Shown here one piece after another: positions 8,233 to 16,534 of a stretch of 64,000 nucleotides of DNA; position 1 is the first letter of the stretch, and every line of letters starts with the position of its first letter. The notes beneath the pieces were generated by a model that worked only from the letters and a program-made list of their open reading frames with translations, searched no databases and was not told the DNA's origin. Made by a program: the position numbers and the translations under genes. The stretch lies in NCBI GenBank assembly GCA_020846435.1, contig JADLDY010000063.1, positions 1 through 64,000 of the forward strand, read 5' to 3'. This DNA comes from Deltaproteobacteria bacterium. GTDB lineage: Bacteria > Desulfobacterota > GWC2-55-46.

Positions 8233-8260
8233 ATTATAATAAGGCAAAAAACATGGGCAA
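8233..8260 (-). promoter_or_regulatory. Candidate sigma-70 promoter for asd
   Basis: The minus strand carries TTGCCC (8260-8255), 16 bases, then a perfect TATAAT (8238-8233), about 65 bp before the asd GTG. An alternative -35, TTGACT, is spaced too far. It overlaps the end of the upstream transporter gap. Confidence 0.5.
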
Positions 8261-8261
8261 G

Positions 8262-9152
8262 TCAATCGCTCTGTTTGGCTTTCCAGCTCGCCGATACCAC
8301 AAGGATGACAGCCGCCGTGATAACGACCATAGCGCCAAGCCCTGCCCCTGAGATCTTCTCGCCCGCGGCGACGACCCCCAAAAGCACGGCAAAGACAGGG
8401 TTTACATAGGCGTAGGAGGTGGCCAAAGAGGCCCGGACATTGTTGATGAGATAAGTGTAGGCGGAAAAACCTATTATCGCCCCGAAGATTATAAGATATA
8501 AAAGGGCCATGCCGGAACGCAACGAGACGGCTTCCGGCACAGGCTCTCCCCAGATAAAGCTCAATACAAAAAAGAAAAAACCTCCGGCTATCATCTGGAC
8601 TGCCGCGGCCATGAGCCCCTTTGGAAGCGGGAGCCTTCTGCCCCACGCCGACCCCAGCGACCAGCCTATCGTGGCGACGATTATGGCCAAAGCCCCTGCC
8701 GGGTGCGCCCTGAAATCGCCTTCGAGGTTAAGCAGGACTACGCCCGCGAAGCCCAGCGCAACGCCGACCCATTCGAGCCTTGTGGGCCATTTTCCCCAAA
8801 GCCCGAAGAAAAGAACTGTCCAGAGCGGGACGGTTGCGACCCCAAGGGCCGCGAGGGAAGAAGCCACCCACTGCTCAGCGTAGACGACCCCGCCGTTGCC
8901 GACAAGGAGCAATAGAAAACCGACAGATGCGCCTGCGGCCCACTCCTTCTTTTCAGGGGCTTTTACGCCCGTAAATCTAAGGGCCGCGTAGAGAGCCCAG
9001 CCGGAGATAAAGAACCTCAAGCCCGCCATCATGAACGGCGGGATGGACTCTATGGCTATCCTTATGGCGAGATAGGTGGAGCTCCAGAGTATGTAAACGG
9101 ATGCGAGGGCTATGAAGACTTTAAGCCGCTCGCTTGATTGCGGGCTTGCCAA
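8262..9152 (-). CDS. EamA/DMT-family inner-membrane transporter (YedA-like)
   Basis: About 296 residues with ten predicted helices in two EamA repeats: the first begins ALASVYILWSSTYLAIR, the second follows the loop near residue 150 and contains WSLGSAWGRR. The family moves small metabolites such as amino acids or drugs out of the cytoplasm; the substrate cannot be told. The likely start is the TTG at 9152 with GGGAGGT upstream. An earlier TTG at 9167 overlaps that ribosome site. Confidence 0.85.
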   Translation of the reverse strand: MASPQSSERLKVFIALASVYILWSSTYLAIRIAIESIPPFMMAGLRFFISGWALYAALRFTGVKAPEKKEWAAGASVGFLLLLVGNGGVVYAEQWVASSLAALGVATVPLWTVLFFGLWGKWPTRLEWVGVALGFAGVVLLNLEGDFRAHPAGALAIIVATIGWSLGSAWGRRLPLPKGLMAAAVQMIAGGFFFFVLSFIWGEPVPEAVSLRSGMALLYLIIFGAIIGFSAYTYLINNVRASLATSYAYVNPVFAVLLGVVAAGEKISGAGLGAMVVITAAVILVVSASWKAKQSD

Positions 9153-9260
9153 GAAAAAACCTCCCAAAAAATAATGATAACCTCAGAGGAGGAGGGAGGC
9201 AAAGAGAAAAAGTTCTAACGACATTGACTGAAAACATGTGAATAAATTTTAAATTCTGTT

Positions 9261-10289
9261 TTATGTCGCTCGCCATGGATATGTACTCTCAAACTTTATC
9301 TTAAGTTCTTCCATTTTTTTCTCAGCCCAGTGCACAGATTCTTTTAGTGCCAGCTTCGGATTAGTCACGTCATAACTTTTTTCAAGTATCACATTGCTAA
9401 AATGAGCTGCTCCTGCTGTCATCCAAGAGCCACCTATACCATTTGCTCGCAACAGGATAGTTATCCAATTATTTTGTTTACAAAGCTGAACCTCCGACAA
9501 GTGCCCTGATTTGGAAGAATCATCGACAACTATAAAACGAGAAATAGCTCCGACAGCTACTACTTTCTGTGATATATCTTGATACGGATTATCGGGAATA
9601 TTCCTTATCAGCAATGGCTCATAATTAAGTTCTTTAAGAACGATAGCTATTTTCGAAAGACGCTCCAGCCCATTATCGTCATAATCTCCTAGTAGGAGAA
9701 CTGTTTTTTGCTTATAGCGAGCTATATAATCGGCCAAACTAATATTTAGCGCTTCAGCATGTTGTAATTCAACTAGCGCTGCCAATACCTCGTCTTTAGC
9801 CCTAGCAATTGCATTCTGTTCACTCCAATATGTTTTCTCTCTATTACCATACACTTCAGCATAGCTAATCAGCTTATTCCAGTCCTTAGCTTTAAATTCC
9901 GTATTTTTGATAAATAGACTTGCTTCGAGTCCACTCAAACGGAAAGGATATCTGTTAACGAAAGTTACATTTGAAACTTGATTCTTTGAAGAAGAAACAA
10001 ATAATAATGCTGGTTCCTCGCGTAAATATTTCGGTGCTTGAATTAATAAATCCTCTACTCGAGCACTTCCTTTTTTGATCTCAACTACTGTTTGCTCTGC
10101 CGGTTGATACTCAATTGCAACACCGTATTGCGTAGAAACATAACCAATAATATGTGCTGGTAGAAGCGATAAATGAAGCAGGTTTCCTTTGACTTGCGTC
10201 GGCATGAATTGTTCTGAAGTTGCTTTTAAAATCGTATTAAAGGTTTCAAGGTAATTCTTTAAACCAGTTTCAGTTATGTTCATCATCAT
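9261..10289 (-). CDS. AT-rich orphan protein with a C-terminal Rossmann-like domain; possible defence gene
   Basis: 342 residues that I do not recognise as a named family. The composition (about 40% GC by eye) is far below both neighbours, which suggests recent transfer. The N-terminal 190 residues are mixed alpha/beta without an obvious motif. From about 195 there is a strand KTVLLLGDYDDNG, a helix, and GAISRFIVVDDSSKSGHLSE followed by WITILLR. That pattern recalls the TIR / nucleoside-deoxyribosyltransferase type of fold, in which a glutamate after a glycine (here Glu266) is catalytic. If so, the protein could be an NAD- or nucleotide-cleaving effector; this is inference only. It starts with three consecutive ATG codons and a weak ribosome site. 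Confidence 0.6.
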   Translation of the reverse strand: MMMNITETGLKNYLETFNTILKATSEQFMPTQVKGNLLHLSLLPAHIIGYVSTQYGVAIEYQPAEQTVVEIKKGSARVEDLLIQAPKYLREEPALLFVSSSKNQVSNVTFVNRYPFRLSGLEASLFIKNTEFKAKDWNKLISYAEVYGNREKTYWSEQNAIARAKDEVLAALVELQHAEALNISLADYIARYKQKTVLLLGDYDDNGLERLSKIAIVLKELNYEPLLIRNIPDNPYQDISQKVVAVGAISRFIVVDDSSKSGHLSEVQLCKQNNWITILLRANGIGGSWMTAGAAHFSNVILEKSYDVTNPKLALKESVHWAEKKMEELKIKFESTYPWRAT

Positions 10290-10415
10290 TATCTTGTTCA
10301 GAGTTTTAAATAGCTACTCTGTATTTTTGAGTTGTTTCAAGACCAAAATTTTTAAACTTTTATTCCCTTAGATACTGAAAAATACAATTAAAGACTTATC
10401 AGTTTCTATCACCTA

Positions 10416-11474
10416 CTATTTCTCCCCTTTACCCTCTTCCCCGCCGATGAGCTCGAGCCGGTTGGAGAACTTCGCCGACTTCTTCTCGACCTCGTCGTAC
10501 TTCACTTTGGCGAAGTTGATATGGCGGCCGAGCGTTTCGAAATCTGAGGAGAGCTTGTCGAACTCCTGCTTCAAGGTATTTATATGAGCGAGTATCTCCT
10601 GTGCCCTCTCGCCGACTTCCATTCCGCGTAGGCCCATGAGTATGGTCTGGAGATATGCGTAGAAGCTGTTCGGAGAGACTGGGATGACTCTCTTTGAAAG
10701 GGCATAGGAGGAAAGGCCTCTGCCTGAGTCGTCCTCCATCGTGATGAACTCGTAGTAGACACCCTCTGCCGGTATGTACATGAGCGCGAGGCTCAATGTC
10801 GCCTCAGACGGGCGGATGTAGCTCGACGCGATGGCGTCGATGTGCTTTCTGCAGTCTGTGGCCAGTTTCCTTGAAGCCGAACGGCGGCCCTCGTCTGTCG
10901 TTGCCTCGGTGAGCTTTTTGAAGTTCTCAAGCGGGAACTTGGAGTCTACCGGCACAAGCCCTTCGTTGAGCTTAATGACGGCGTCGACCCTCGCCCCGTC
11001 AGAAAAGCCGTACTGGAGCTCGTAGCGGCTCAAAGGCAGGCACTGGGAGAGGAGGTCGGCGAGGAAGAACTCGCCGAGCCCGCCACGGAGCTTCGGCGCG
11101 GCCAGGATCTTTTCGAGCCCTGAGATGCTTTTCCCAAGCTCGAAGACCTGCTCGGTTGATTTCGAGAGCTCGCCGAGGGCCTGCCTGACTTCGCCGACGG
11201 CCCTGTGGGCGCTGTCCATGCGGGTGTTTATCTGGCCGGTAGACGAGTTGAGCTGGGCGGTGACTGAAGAGAGCTGTTCAGCGACCTGGCCCGTAACTGA
11301 CGAGAGCTGAGAGTTTATGTGCCTGATGTTGGCTGAAAGGGTGTTCTGGAGTTCCGTCTTGAGGGAGTCTATCTGGACCTGTAAATCATCGCTGCCTTTC
11401 CCTCTTGCCGCCTGGAATATCAGGAGCGCGATGAGGGCAAGGACAACGACAGAGAGGATAATTATTATTTCCAT
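10416..11474 (-). CDS. rmuC: RmuC-family DNA recombination protein
   Basis: 352 residues. An N-terminal membrane anchor (residues 1-23) is followed by a long coiled coil (about 30-120) and the RmuC nuclease-like domain, with KFPLENFKKLTEA, YIPAEGVYYEF and VIPVSPNSFYAYLQT. RmuC limits inversions and other rearrangements at short repeats; the exact reaction is unproven. That role is of interest in a genome full of palindromes. The ATG at 11474 is only 9 bp below a strong stem-loop and has no clear ribosome site. Confidence 0.9.
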   Translation of the reverse strand: MEIIIILSVVVLALIALLIFQAARGKGSDDLQVQIDSLKTELQNTLSANIRHINSQLSSVTGQVAEQLSSVTAQLNSSTGQINTRMDSAHRAVGEVRQALGELSKSTEQVFELGKSISGLEKILAAPKLRGGLGEFFLADLLSQCLPLSRYELQYGFSDGARVDAVIKLNEGLVPVDSKFPLENFKKLTEATTDEGRRSASRKLATDCRKHIDAIASSYIRPSEATLSLALMYIPAEGVYYEFITMEDDSGRGLSSYALSKRVIPVSPNSFYAYLQTILMGLRGMEVGERAQEILAHINTLKQEFDKLSSDFETLGRHINFAKVKYDEVEKKSAKFSNRLELIGGEEGKGEK

Positions 11475-11483
11475 TTAACCGAT

Positions 11484-11517
11484 AGCCGGAAGGGCGTCTT
11501 TTGACGCCCTTCCGGCT
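11484..11517. terminator. Perfect 15-bp stem-loop between the activase gene and rmuC
   Basis: AGCCGGAAGGGCGTC, a TTTT loop, and the exact complement. On the minus strand there is no T run after the stem, and the rmuC ATG follows within 10 bases. It may act as an mRNA processing or translation-control hairpin rather than a classical terminator. Confidence 0.7.
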
Positions 11518-11528
11518 CGTTGTTATTA

Positions 11529-14500
11529 CTAAATATGGGCCTCATTGCCCTTATGCTTGCCTGACTTAACTGACTTAGAAGCGGCGTCCTTCCTTTCCAT
11601 GAACTCCCTGGCCTGATGGACAAAGGCTTCCATCCTCGTCATGGAGTTGGTGTCCTCCGCGCCCTCGTAGACCATGTGAAGATAAGGGATGTTCTGGTTG
11701 TTCTCGCGCAGCCTCTTCAACACGGCGTTCACAATAGTGCCCGGCATGCAGGTAAAGGGCATGGCGTTGACGATGCCGTGGCAGCCGTGGGCTATGTAGT
11801 CGAGGGATTTTCCGACTGAAAGGACGGCCTCGCCCTCGAAGGAATTGTGGATATAAGGCGCGGCCCTGTCGATTATCTCCTTTACCGGAGGCTCGTGCCC
11901 GCTCCTCATGTCCCCGTTTATTATGCTCTCCATCTTCTTCTCGTCCTTCCTCTGGACGAAGTCGCTGGCTATGGTGCGCAGGAAATCCGTATACTGGCCC
12001 CTCGCCCAGGTCTTGCGCTTGTTGCAGAAGTTGGTGTAGTAGATCCACTCGCCTATCGTCGGCATCCTGACTTCCGCGCCGAGGGCTTCGAGCTTTTTCA
12101 CCATGTTCTCGTTGGAGAACCTGTTGCTCCTGACATATATCTCGCCGACCACGCCGATTATGGGCCTTCCGCCGTGCGCTGTCACCGGCACTCTCCTGAA
12201 AGCTTCCTTTGCTTCCCTGAGCTCCTTTTCAGGGAACCTCTTAGCCGTGACCGCGTCGCAGACCTTGTGGACGAACTCCCAGTAGACCTTCTCGGCGTCT
12301 CCCGGGTTTTTCTCGTAGGGCCTTACCTCACGGAGCCTCTTCTCGAGGAGGTCTATGCCGGCTATGCCCCACCATCCGAGCCTCGGGAAGTTGCCTTCCA
12401 CTATGTTGAGCTCCCTGTAGAAGTTGCCGTCCTGATCAGGCGCGTAAACAGGGACATCCTGGAAGCCGAGCTCGTCAAGGATGAGCCTGTGATAACGGTT
12501 GTACTGGCCGAACCTGCACGGGCCGTTGCCGGAGGGCATGAAGAACGCGCTCCTCTTCGGGTCGAACCCTTCGCGCTTCAAGACCTTGACCATGTCGCCG
12601 GTAGTGAGTATGGCCGGATAGCACTCCCTGCCGGAGGTGTAACGCCTGCCCCACTTGAGGCTGTCCTCATCAGGCTCGGGCATGACCTCGGCATCGAGGC
12701 CGCACGCGCGGAAGGCCGCGGCTATGCCGTGCACTCCGTCCGACATGTTCGGCAGATAGAGCTTCTTTTTTATGCCTGACCTGTCAAGGACCTGCTTTTC
12801 CCTGACCTCTATCCTCAGACGGCCCTTGGTGTTCCTTATGCTGTCGAGGAACGCCTCGCACCTGGTGATGGCTCCAGCGTCGGCCGAATGCTCGTCTATC
12901 TCGAGCTGGAGGAAGGGCTTGCCGGATGATACATCCTTGTAAAAGTGGGTGATCATCGAGTCCGGGCCGCAGCCGAAGTTGGTTATGTATATCGAGAAGA
13001 GCCTGTTGTCGGTCATTATCATCTTGGCCGCCGCCAGTATCCTCTGTCCGCTCCTCCAGTACATGTCCTCGGCAAGGGCGCCTTCGGTCACGGAGTCGAC
13101 ATCGAGCATGTCGCCCGGGATGGCTATGGTGCCCATCTCGCGAAGCTTTTGAGGGAGTTCGAGGTTGATGCCCGAATCCGTCGTGTTGTACGCCCTGCCG
13201 ACGATGACGAGGGCTGTGTCCTCGGGCTTGAGGCCGTCTATGACCTCTTTACCCCTGGCAATGAGCTTTTTCTTGAAGTCGGTCTGTGCGGAAAACGCCG
13301 CCTCAACGGCCTTGTCGATAGAGCCCTTGTCCTTGCCGAGCGTCTTGCCGAACTCGTAGAAGTCCTTCTTCATCAGGTTTTCTTTGGTGTTGAAGTGGAT
13401 GACAGGCGTCAGCACTTCGACCCCGGCGGCCTTGAAGTCATAGGCTGACTTGCACAGGTACGGTATGGTCTGGACATAGGGGCAGAGCTGAGTGAAGGTC
13501 TGGCCTTCTTTCGCGGGCTTCAGGTTGATGATCGAGGGCAGGAATATCTTCTTCACGCCCTTTTGCATCAGCTCGTTCACATGGCCGTGAGCGACCTTTA
13601 TGGGGAAGCAGGTCTCGGTGACTATCTGCTCGATGCCGTTCTTTATTATCTCCTTGTTCGTCGGCGAGGAGAGCTGAGTCCTGAAGCCGAGCACATCGAA
13701 GAAAGCCTTCCAGAACGGGTAGAGCTCGTACATGACGAGCATCCTCGGAAGTCCTATGACAGGGGCGTCCTTGCCCGCGACCTTGCCGGTATAGGCGGCG
13801 TAGAGCATCTTCTCGCGCTCTTTGAAGAGGTCGGGCAGATGGCTGTTCTTGGAATCGTCCCTCTTGACGTCGTATTTCTCGCAGCGGCCGCCGTAATAAA
13901 GCGGGGCCTCGCCTTCCATAACGACCTTTCTCACCTCGCAGATGTTCGAGCAGTCCCTGCACTCGAACGAAGTGAGCTCGTACTTCTTCCTTCCGGCGTC
14001 CCAGCCCTTGAACTTCGTCTTTGTGCCGGCAGGCATCTCCTTGGCCACGAGTATGGCCGCGCCGATGGCTCCGGTGACATCGTGGTTTTCAGGCACGGTT
14101 ATCTTCTTGCCGGTGACCTTCTCGAAAGCCGCTACGACGCCGAGGTTTGCGGCCGTCCCGCCCTGGAAGAATATCTTGTTGCCGATTCTCCTGTCGCCGA
14201 CGACCCTGTTGAGGTAGTTCTGGACGATGGAGTATGAAAGCCCGGCCACGAGGCCGTCCTTCTCCACGCCCCTTTGCTGGTAGTGGACCATGTCTGACTC
14301 GATAAAGACCGTGCACCTCTCGCCCATTGGCGGCGGGGTGGTACAGCCGAGCGCGAGGTCTGAGAACTCGCCCTTGATGCTGATGCCGAGCCTTTCGGCC
14401 TGCTCCTCAAGGAACGAACCGGTGCCCGCGGCGCAGACCTTGTTCATCTCGAAGTCGACGACGACGCCGTCCTTCAGGGCTATGTACTTGGAGTCCTGCC

Positions 14501-15785
14501 CGCCTATCTCGAATATGGTGTCGACCTCGGGGTCTATTTCAGCGGCGGCGGTCGCCTGCGCGGTTATCTCGTTCCTTATTACGTCAGCGCCGATGAAATC
14601 CCCGGAAAGATACCTGCCGGAGCCTGTCGTGCCGACGCCGATGACATTGACGAACTCGCCGCACTCGTCCCCGACCGAGGAGAGACCCTGCCTTATCGCC
14701 TCAAGCGGCCTTCCGGCTGTGGCAAGGTAACGCTTGGTTATGAGCTTGTTCTGCCTGTCTATCAGTATGACATTGGTGCTGGTCGAGCCTACGTCTATGC
14801 CGAGATAAGCGTCTGTCTTCGTGCCCTTCTCGAGGACATACCCTGTGGCGCTCCTCCTCTGCGAGGGGTGCCCCTCGGGGCGGGTAAGCTTTTCAAGCGA
14901 CCTGTCGTTCGTCCTGCCGGAGGAGATGTACTCGGCAAGGGCCTCTACTCCCTTGAAGGCGCCTATGCCCTTGCCCATCTCGATGCAGGTGAAGACCGCG
15001 CCAAGAGCGCCCATTGAGGCAAAATGCGCGGGGATGATGTAGTCTTTGTCTTCGAGCTCGAGAACATCCTTGAAGGCCTTTCTCACGCCCTGGTTTGCGG
15101 CGACCCCGCCCTGGAAAACGACAGGGGCCACGAAGTCCTTGCCCTTGCCGATGGTTGCCTTGAAGTTCCTGGCCACGGCGTAACAGAGGCCCGCGACGAT
15201 GTCGTAGTCCGGGGTTGCTATCTGCTGGAGGTGTATCATGTCGCTCTTGGCGAAGACCGAGCACCTTCCAGCGACCCTCGGAGGGTGAGCGCTCTTCAAC
15301 GCCAGGTGGCCGAACTCCTCGATGGTAAGGCCCATCCTGAAGGCCTGCTGGTCGAGGAACGAGCCAGTCCCGGCGGCGCACACAGAGTTCATCTGGAAGT
15401 CGGCTATGCGGAGCTTGCCGTCGTCACCCTCGGGAGCCATGAATATGAGCTTGGCGTCCTGTCCGCCCATCTCGATTATCGTCCTTGCCTCGGGATGGTA
15501 TACCTCTGTTGCCTTGGCCTGGGCTATGACCTCGTTGGTGAAGGCCGCGCCGATGAGCGGGGCTATGAGCTTGCCGCCGGAGCCTGTTGCCGCGACGAGC
15601 TTTATGTTCTCCTTGCCGTACTTATGGATCATCTCGGTAAGGACATTCAGGGAGGTCTCGAGAGGCTCTCCCTTTGTCCTTGTGTAATACTCTTCAAGAA
15701 GGTTCCTGCGCTCATCCAATACGACCGTATTGGCGCTCACGGAACCTATATCAATACCTACGTAGAAGGTTTTTGAACCTGACAA
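11529..15785 (-). CDS. Giant acyl-CoA-dehydratase-type activase: two ASKHA ATPase domains fused to DUF2229/HgdB-like region
   Basis: 1418 residues. The first BcrA/BadF/HgdC ATPase domain (about 5-265) has YVGIDIGSVSANTV, IEMGGQDAKLI, NSVCAAGTGSF and RCSVFAKSD. The second (about 330-585) has YLGIDVGSTSTNV, IFEIGGQDSKYI, NKVCAAGTGSF and RCTVFIESD. The paired cysteines are those that hold a bridging [4Fe-4S] in activases of 2-hydroxyacyl-CoA dehydratases and benzoyl-CoA reductases. A cysteine-rich linker (FECRDCSNIC) leads into DUF2229 and a C-terminal HgdB-like segment (MPFTCMPGTIVN). Such fusions are widespread in anaerobes, but their substrate is not established. The start is TTG, set by GGAGG six bases upstream. 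No separate dehydratase subunits adjoin it. Confidence 0.9.
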   Translation of the reverse strand: MSGSKTFYVGIDIGSVSANTVVLDERRNLLEEYYTRTKGEPLETSLNVLTEMIHKYGKENIKLVAATGSGGKLIAPLIGAAFTNEVIAQAKATEVYHPEARTIIEMGGQDAKLIFMAPEGDDGKLRIADFQMNSVCAAGTGSFLDQQAFRMGLTIEEFGHLALKSAHPPRVAGRCSVFAKSDMIHLQQIATPDYDIVAGLCYAVARNFKATIGKGKDFVAPVVFQGGVAANQGVRKAFKDVLELEDKDYIIPAHFASMGALGAVFTCIEMGKGIGAFKGVEALAEYISSGRTNDRSLEKLTRPEGHPSQRRSATGYVLEKGTKTDAYLGIDVGSTSTNVILIDRQNKLITKRYLATAGRPLEAIRQGLSSVGDECGEFVNVIGVGTTGSGRYLSGDFIGADVIRNEITAQATAAAEIDPEVDTIFEIGGQDSKYIALKDGVVVDFEMNKVCAAGTGSFLEEQAERLGISIKGEFSDLALGCTTPPPMGERCTVFIESDMVHYQQRGVEKDGLVAGLSYSIVQNYLNRVVGDRRIGNKIFFQGGTAANLGVVAAFEKVTGKKITVPENHDVTGAIGAAILVAKEMPAGTKTKFKGWDAGRKKYELTSFECRDCSNICEVRKVVMEGEAPLYYGGRCEKYDVKRDDSKNSHLPDLFKEREKMLYAAYTGKVAGKDAPVIGLPRMLVMYELYPFWKAFFDVLGFRTQLSSPTNKEIIKNGIEQIVTETCFPIKVAHGHVNELMQKGVKKIFLPSIINLKPAKEGQTFTQLCPYVQTIPYLCKSAYDFKAAGVEVLTPVIHFNTKENLMKKDFYEFGKTLGKDKGSIDKAVEAAFSAQTDFKKKLIARGKEVIDGLKPEDTALVIVGRAYNTTDSGINLELPQKLREMGTIAIPGDMLDVDSVTEGALAEDMYWRSGQRILAAAKMIMTDNRLFSIYITNFGCGPDSMITHFYKDVSSGKPFLQLEIDEHSADAGAITRCEAFLDSIRNTKGRLRIEVREKQVLDRSGIKKKLYLPNMSDGVHGIAAAFRACGLDAEVMPEPDEDSLKWGRRYTSGRECYPAILTTGDMVKVLKREGFDPKRSAFFMPSGNGPCRFGQYNRYHRLILDELGFQDVPVYAPDQDGNFYRELNIVEGNFPRLGWWGIAGIDLLEKRLREVRPYEKNPGDAEKVYWEFVHKVCDAVTAKRFPEKELREAKEAFRRVPVTAHGGRPIIGVVGEIYVRSNRFSNENMVKKLEALGAEVRMPTIGEWIYYTNFCNKRKTWARGQYTDFLRTIASDFVQRKDEKKMESIINGDMRSGHEPPVKEIIDRAAPYIHNSFEGEAVLSVGKSLDYIAHGCHGIVNAMPFTCMPGTIVNAVLKRLRENNQNIPYLHMVYEGAEDTNSMTRMEAFVHQAREFMERKDAASKSVKSGKHKGNEAHI

Positions 15786-15920
15786 CGTGCACCTCCGGAA
15801 TTATGGCGTTGGAAAACGGAAAAGACTACCGATAGAAGCTAAAGCCCCCACAAGAAAATGGCGGCTGTTGAATTTGTAGTTGAAAGAAAAACCTTAAAAA
15901 AACAGGGATTTTATTAAGAT

Positions 15921-15949
15921 TTTATATTTTTATAGCCTATTATTATCAA
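15921..15949 (-). promoter_or_regulatory. Candidate sigma-70 promoter for the activase gene
   Basis: The minus strand reads TTGATA (15949-15944), 17 bases, TATAAA (15926-15921), in an AT-rich block about 135 bp upstream of the TTG start. The rest of the gap 15786-16131 holds only the downstream terminator of the cytochrome c gene. Confidence 0.55.
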
Positions 15950-16079
15950 TGATTTTGAAAGCGAAGTCAACAGAGTCTTTCCGCTGGCTTTTATCCGCGG
16001 AAGTCATAACAGATGAGGCAGATTTTTACTGCGGAATAATCAAACACTCTAACAACGCGGACCATGGAGCGAACCAAAA

Positions 16080-16107
16080 GAAAAGGCCCGGCAGAGCCGG
16101 GCCTTTC
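16080..16107 (-). terminator. Terminator of the NOR-like/cytochrome c operon
   Basis: The minus strand has AAAGGCCCGGC-tct-GCCGGGCCTTTTCTTTT, a strong stem with T run, 25 bp past the cytochrome c stop. Confidence 0.88.
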
Positions 16108-16131
16108 CCATTGAGGCTTGAATAATACTGA

Positions 16132-16461
16132 TTACTTCGCCATTCCCTTGAGGGCGGCGACAACGGCCTTTACTTCGTCGTCGGCGAGCTTCTGCTTCGG
16201 CATGCCGATGGCGTACTGCTTGTACTTCTTGGCGGCGCCTTCACGGCCCTTGACGATGGTGTCAGCGATCTCGGCGTCAGCGGCGCCCTTTACCCAGGCA
16301 TTGCCCTTGAAAGCGGGGGCCATAGCGGTGCCCTGGCCGTCAGCTCCGTGGCAAGGCGCGCACTTCGCCTTGTAGATGGCCATGCCGTCAGCTGCCATGG
16401 CGGTGCCGGCGAACGCGGCGACGCCAAGAGCAAGAATTCCAATTCCCAATAACTTGCGCAT
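16132..16461 (-). CDS. Small periplasmic class I cytochrome c
   Basis: 109 residues: a signal peptide (MRKLLGIGILALGVAAFAG, cleaved near AMA-AD), the heme motif CAPCH at Cys34-His38, and a probable axial methionine in IGMPKQKL. The start at 16461 is fixed by GGAGG 8 bases upstream; the longer frame has no signal peptide. It is the second gene after the heme-copper-type protein (73-bp gap) and shares its terminator, so it is the likely electron donor to that protein. Confidence 0.92.
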   Translation of the reverse strand: MRKLLGIGILALGVAAFAGTAMAADGMAIYKAKCAPCHGADGQGTAMAPAFKGNAWVKGAADAEIADTIVKGREGAAKKYKQYAIGMPKQKLADDEVKAVVAALKGMAK

Positions 16462-16534
16462 TTGAGTATCCTCCGGAAATGATTTTTGAAACCAAAGAAT
16501 ACAGTCAAAAAAAAGGCTTGTCAAGCATTTTGTC

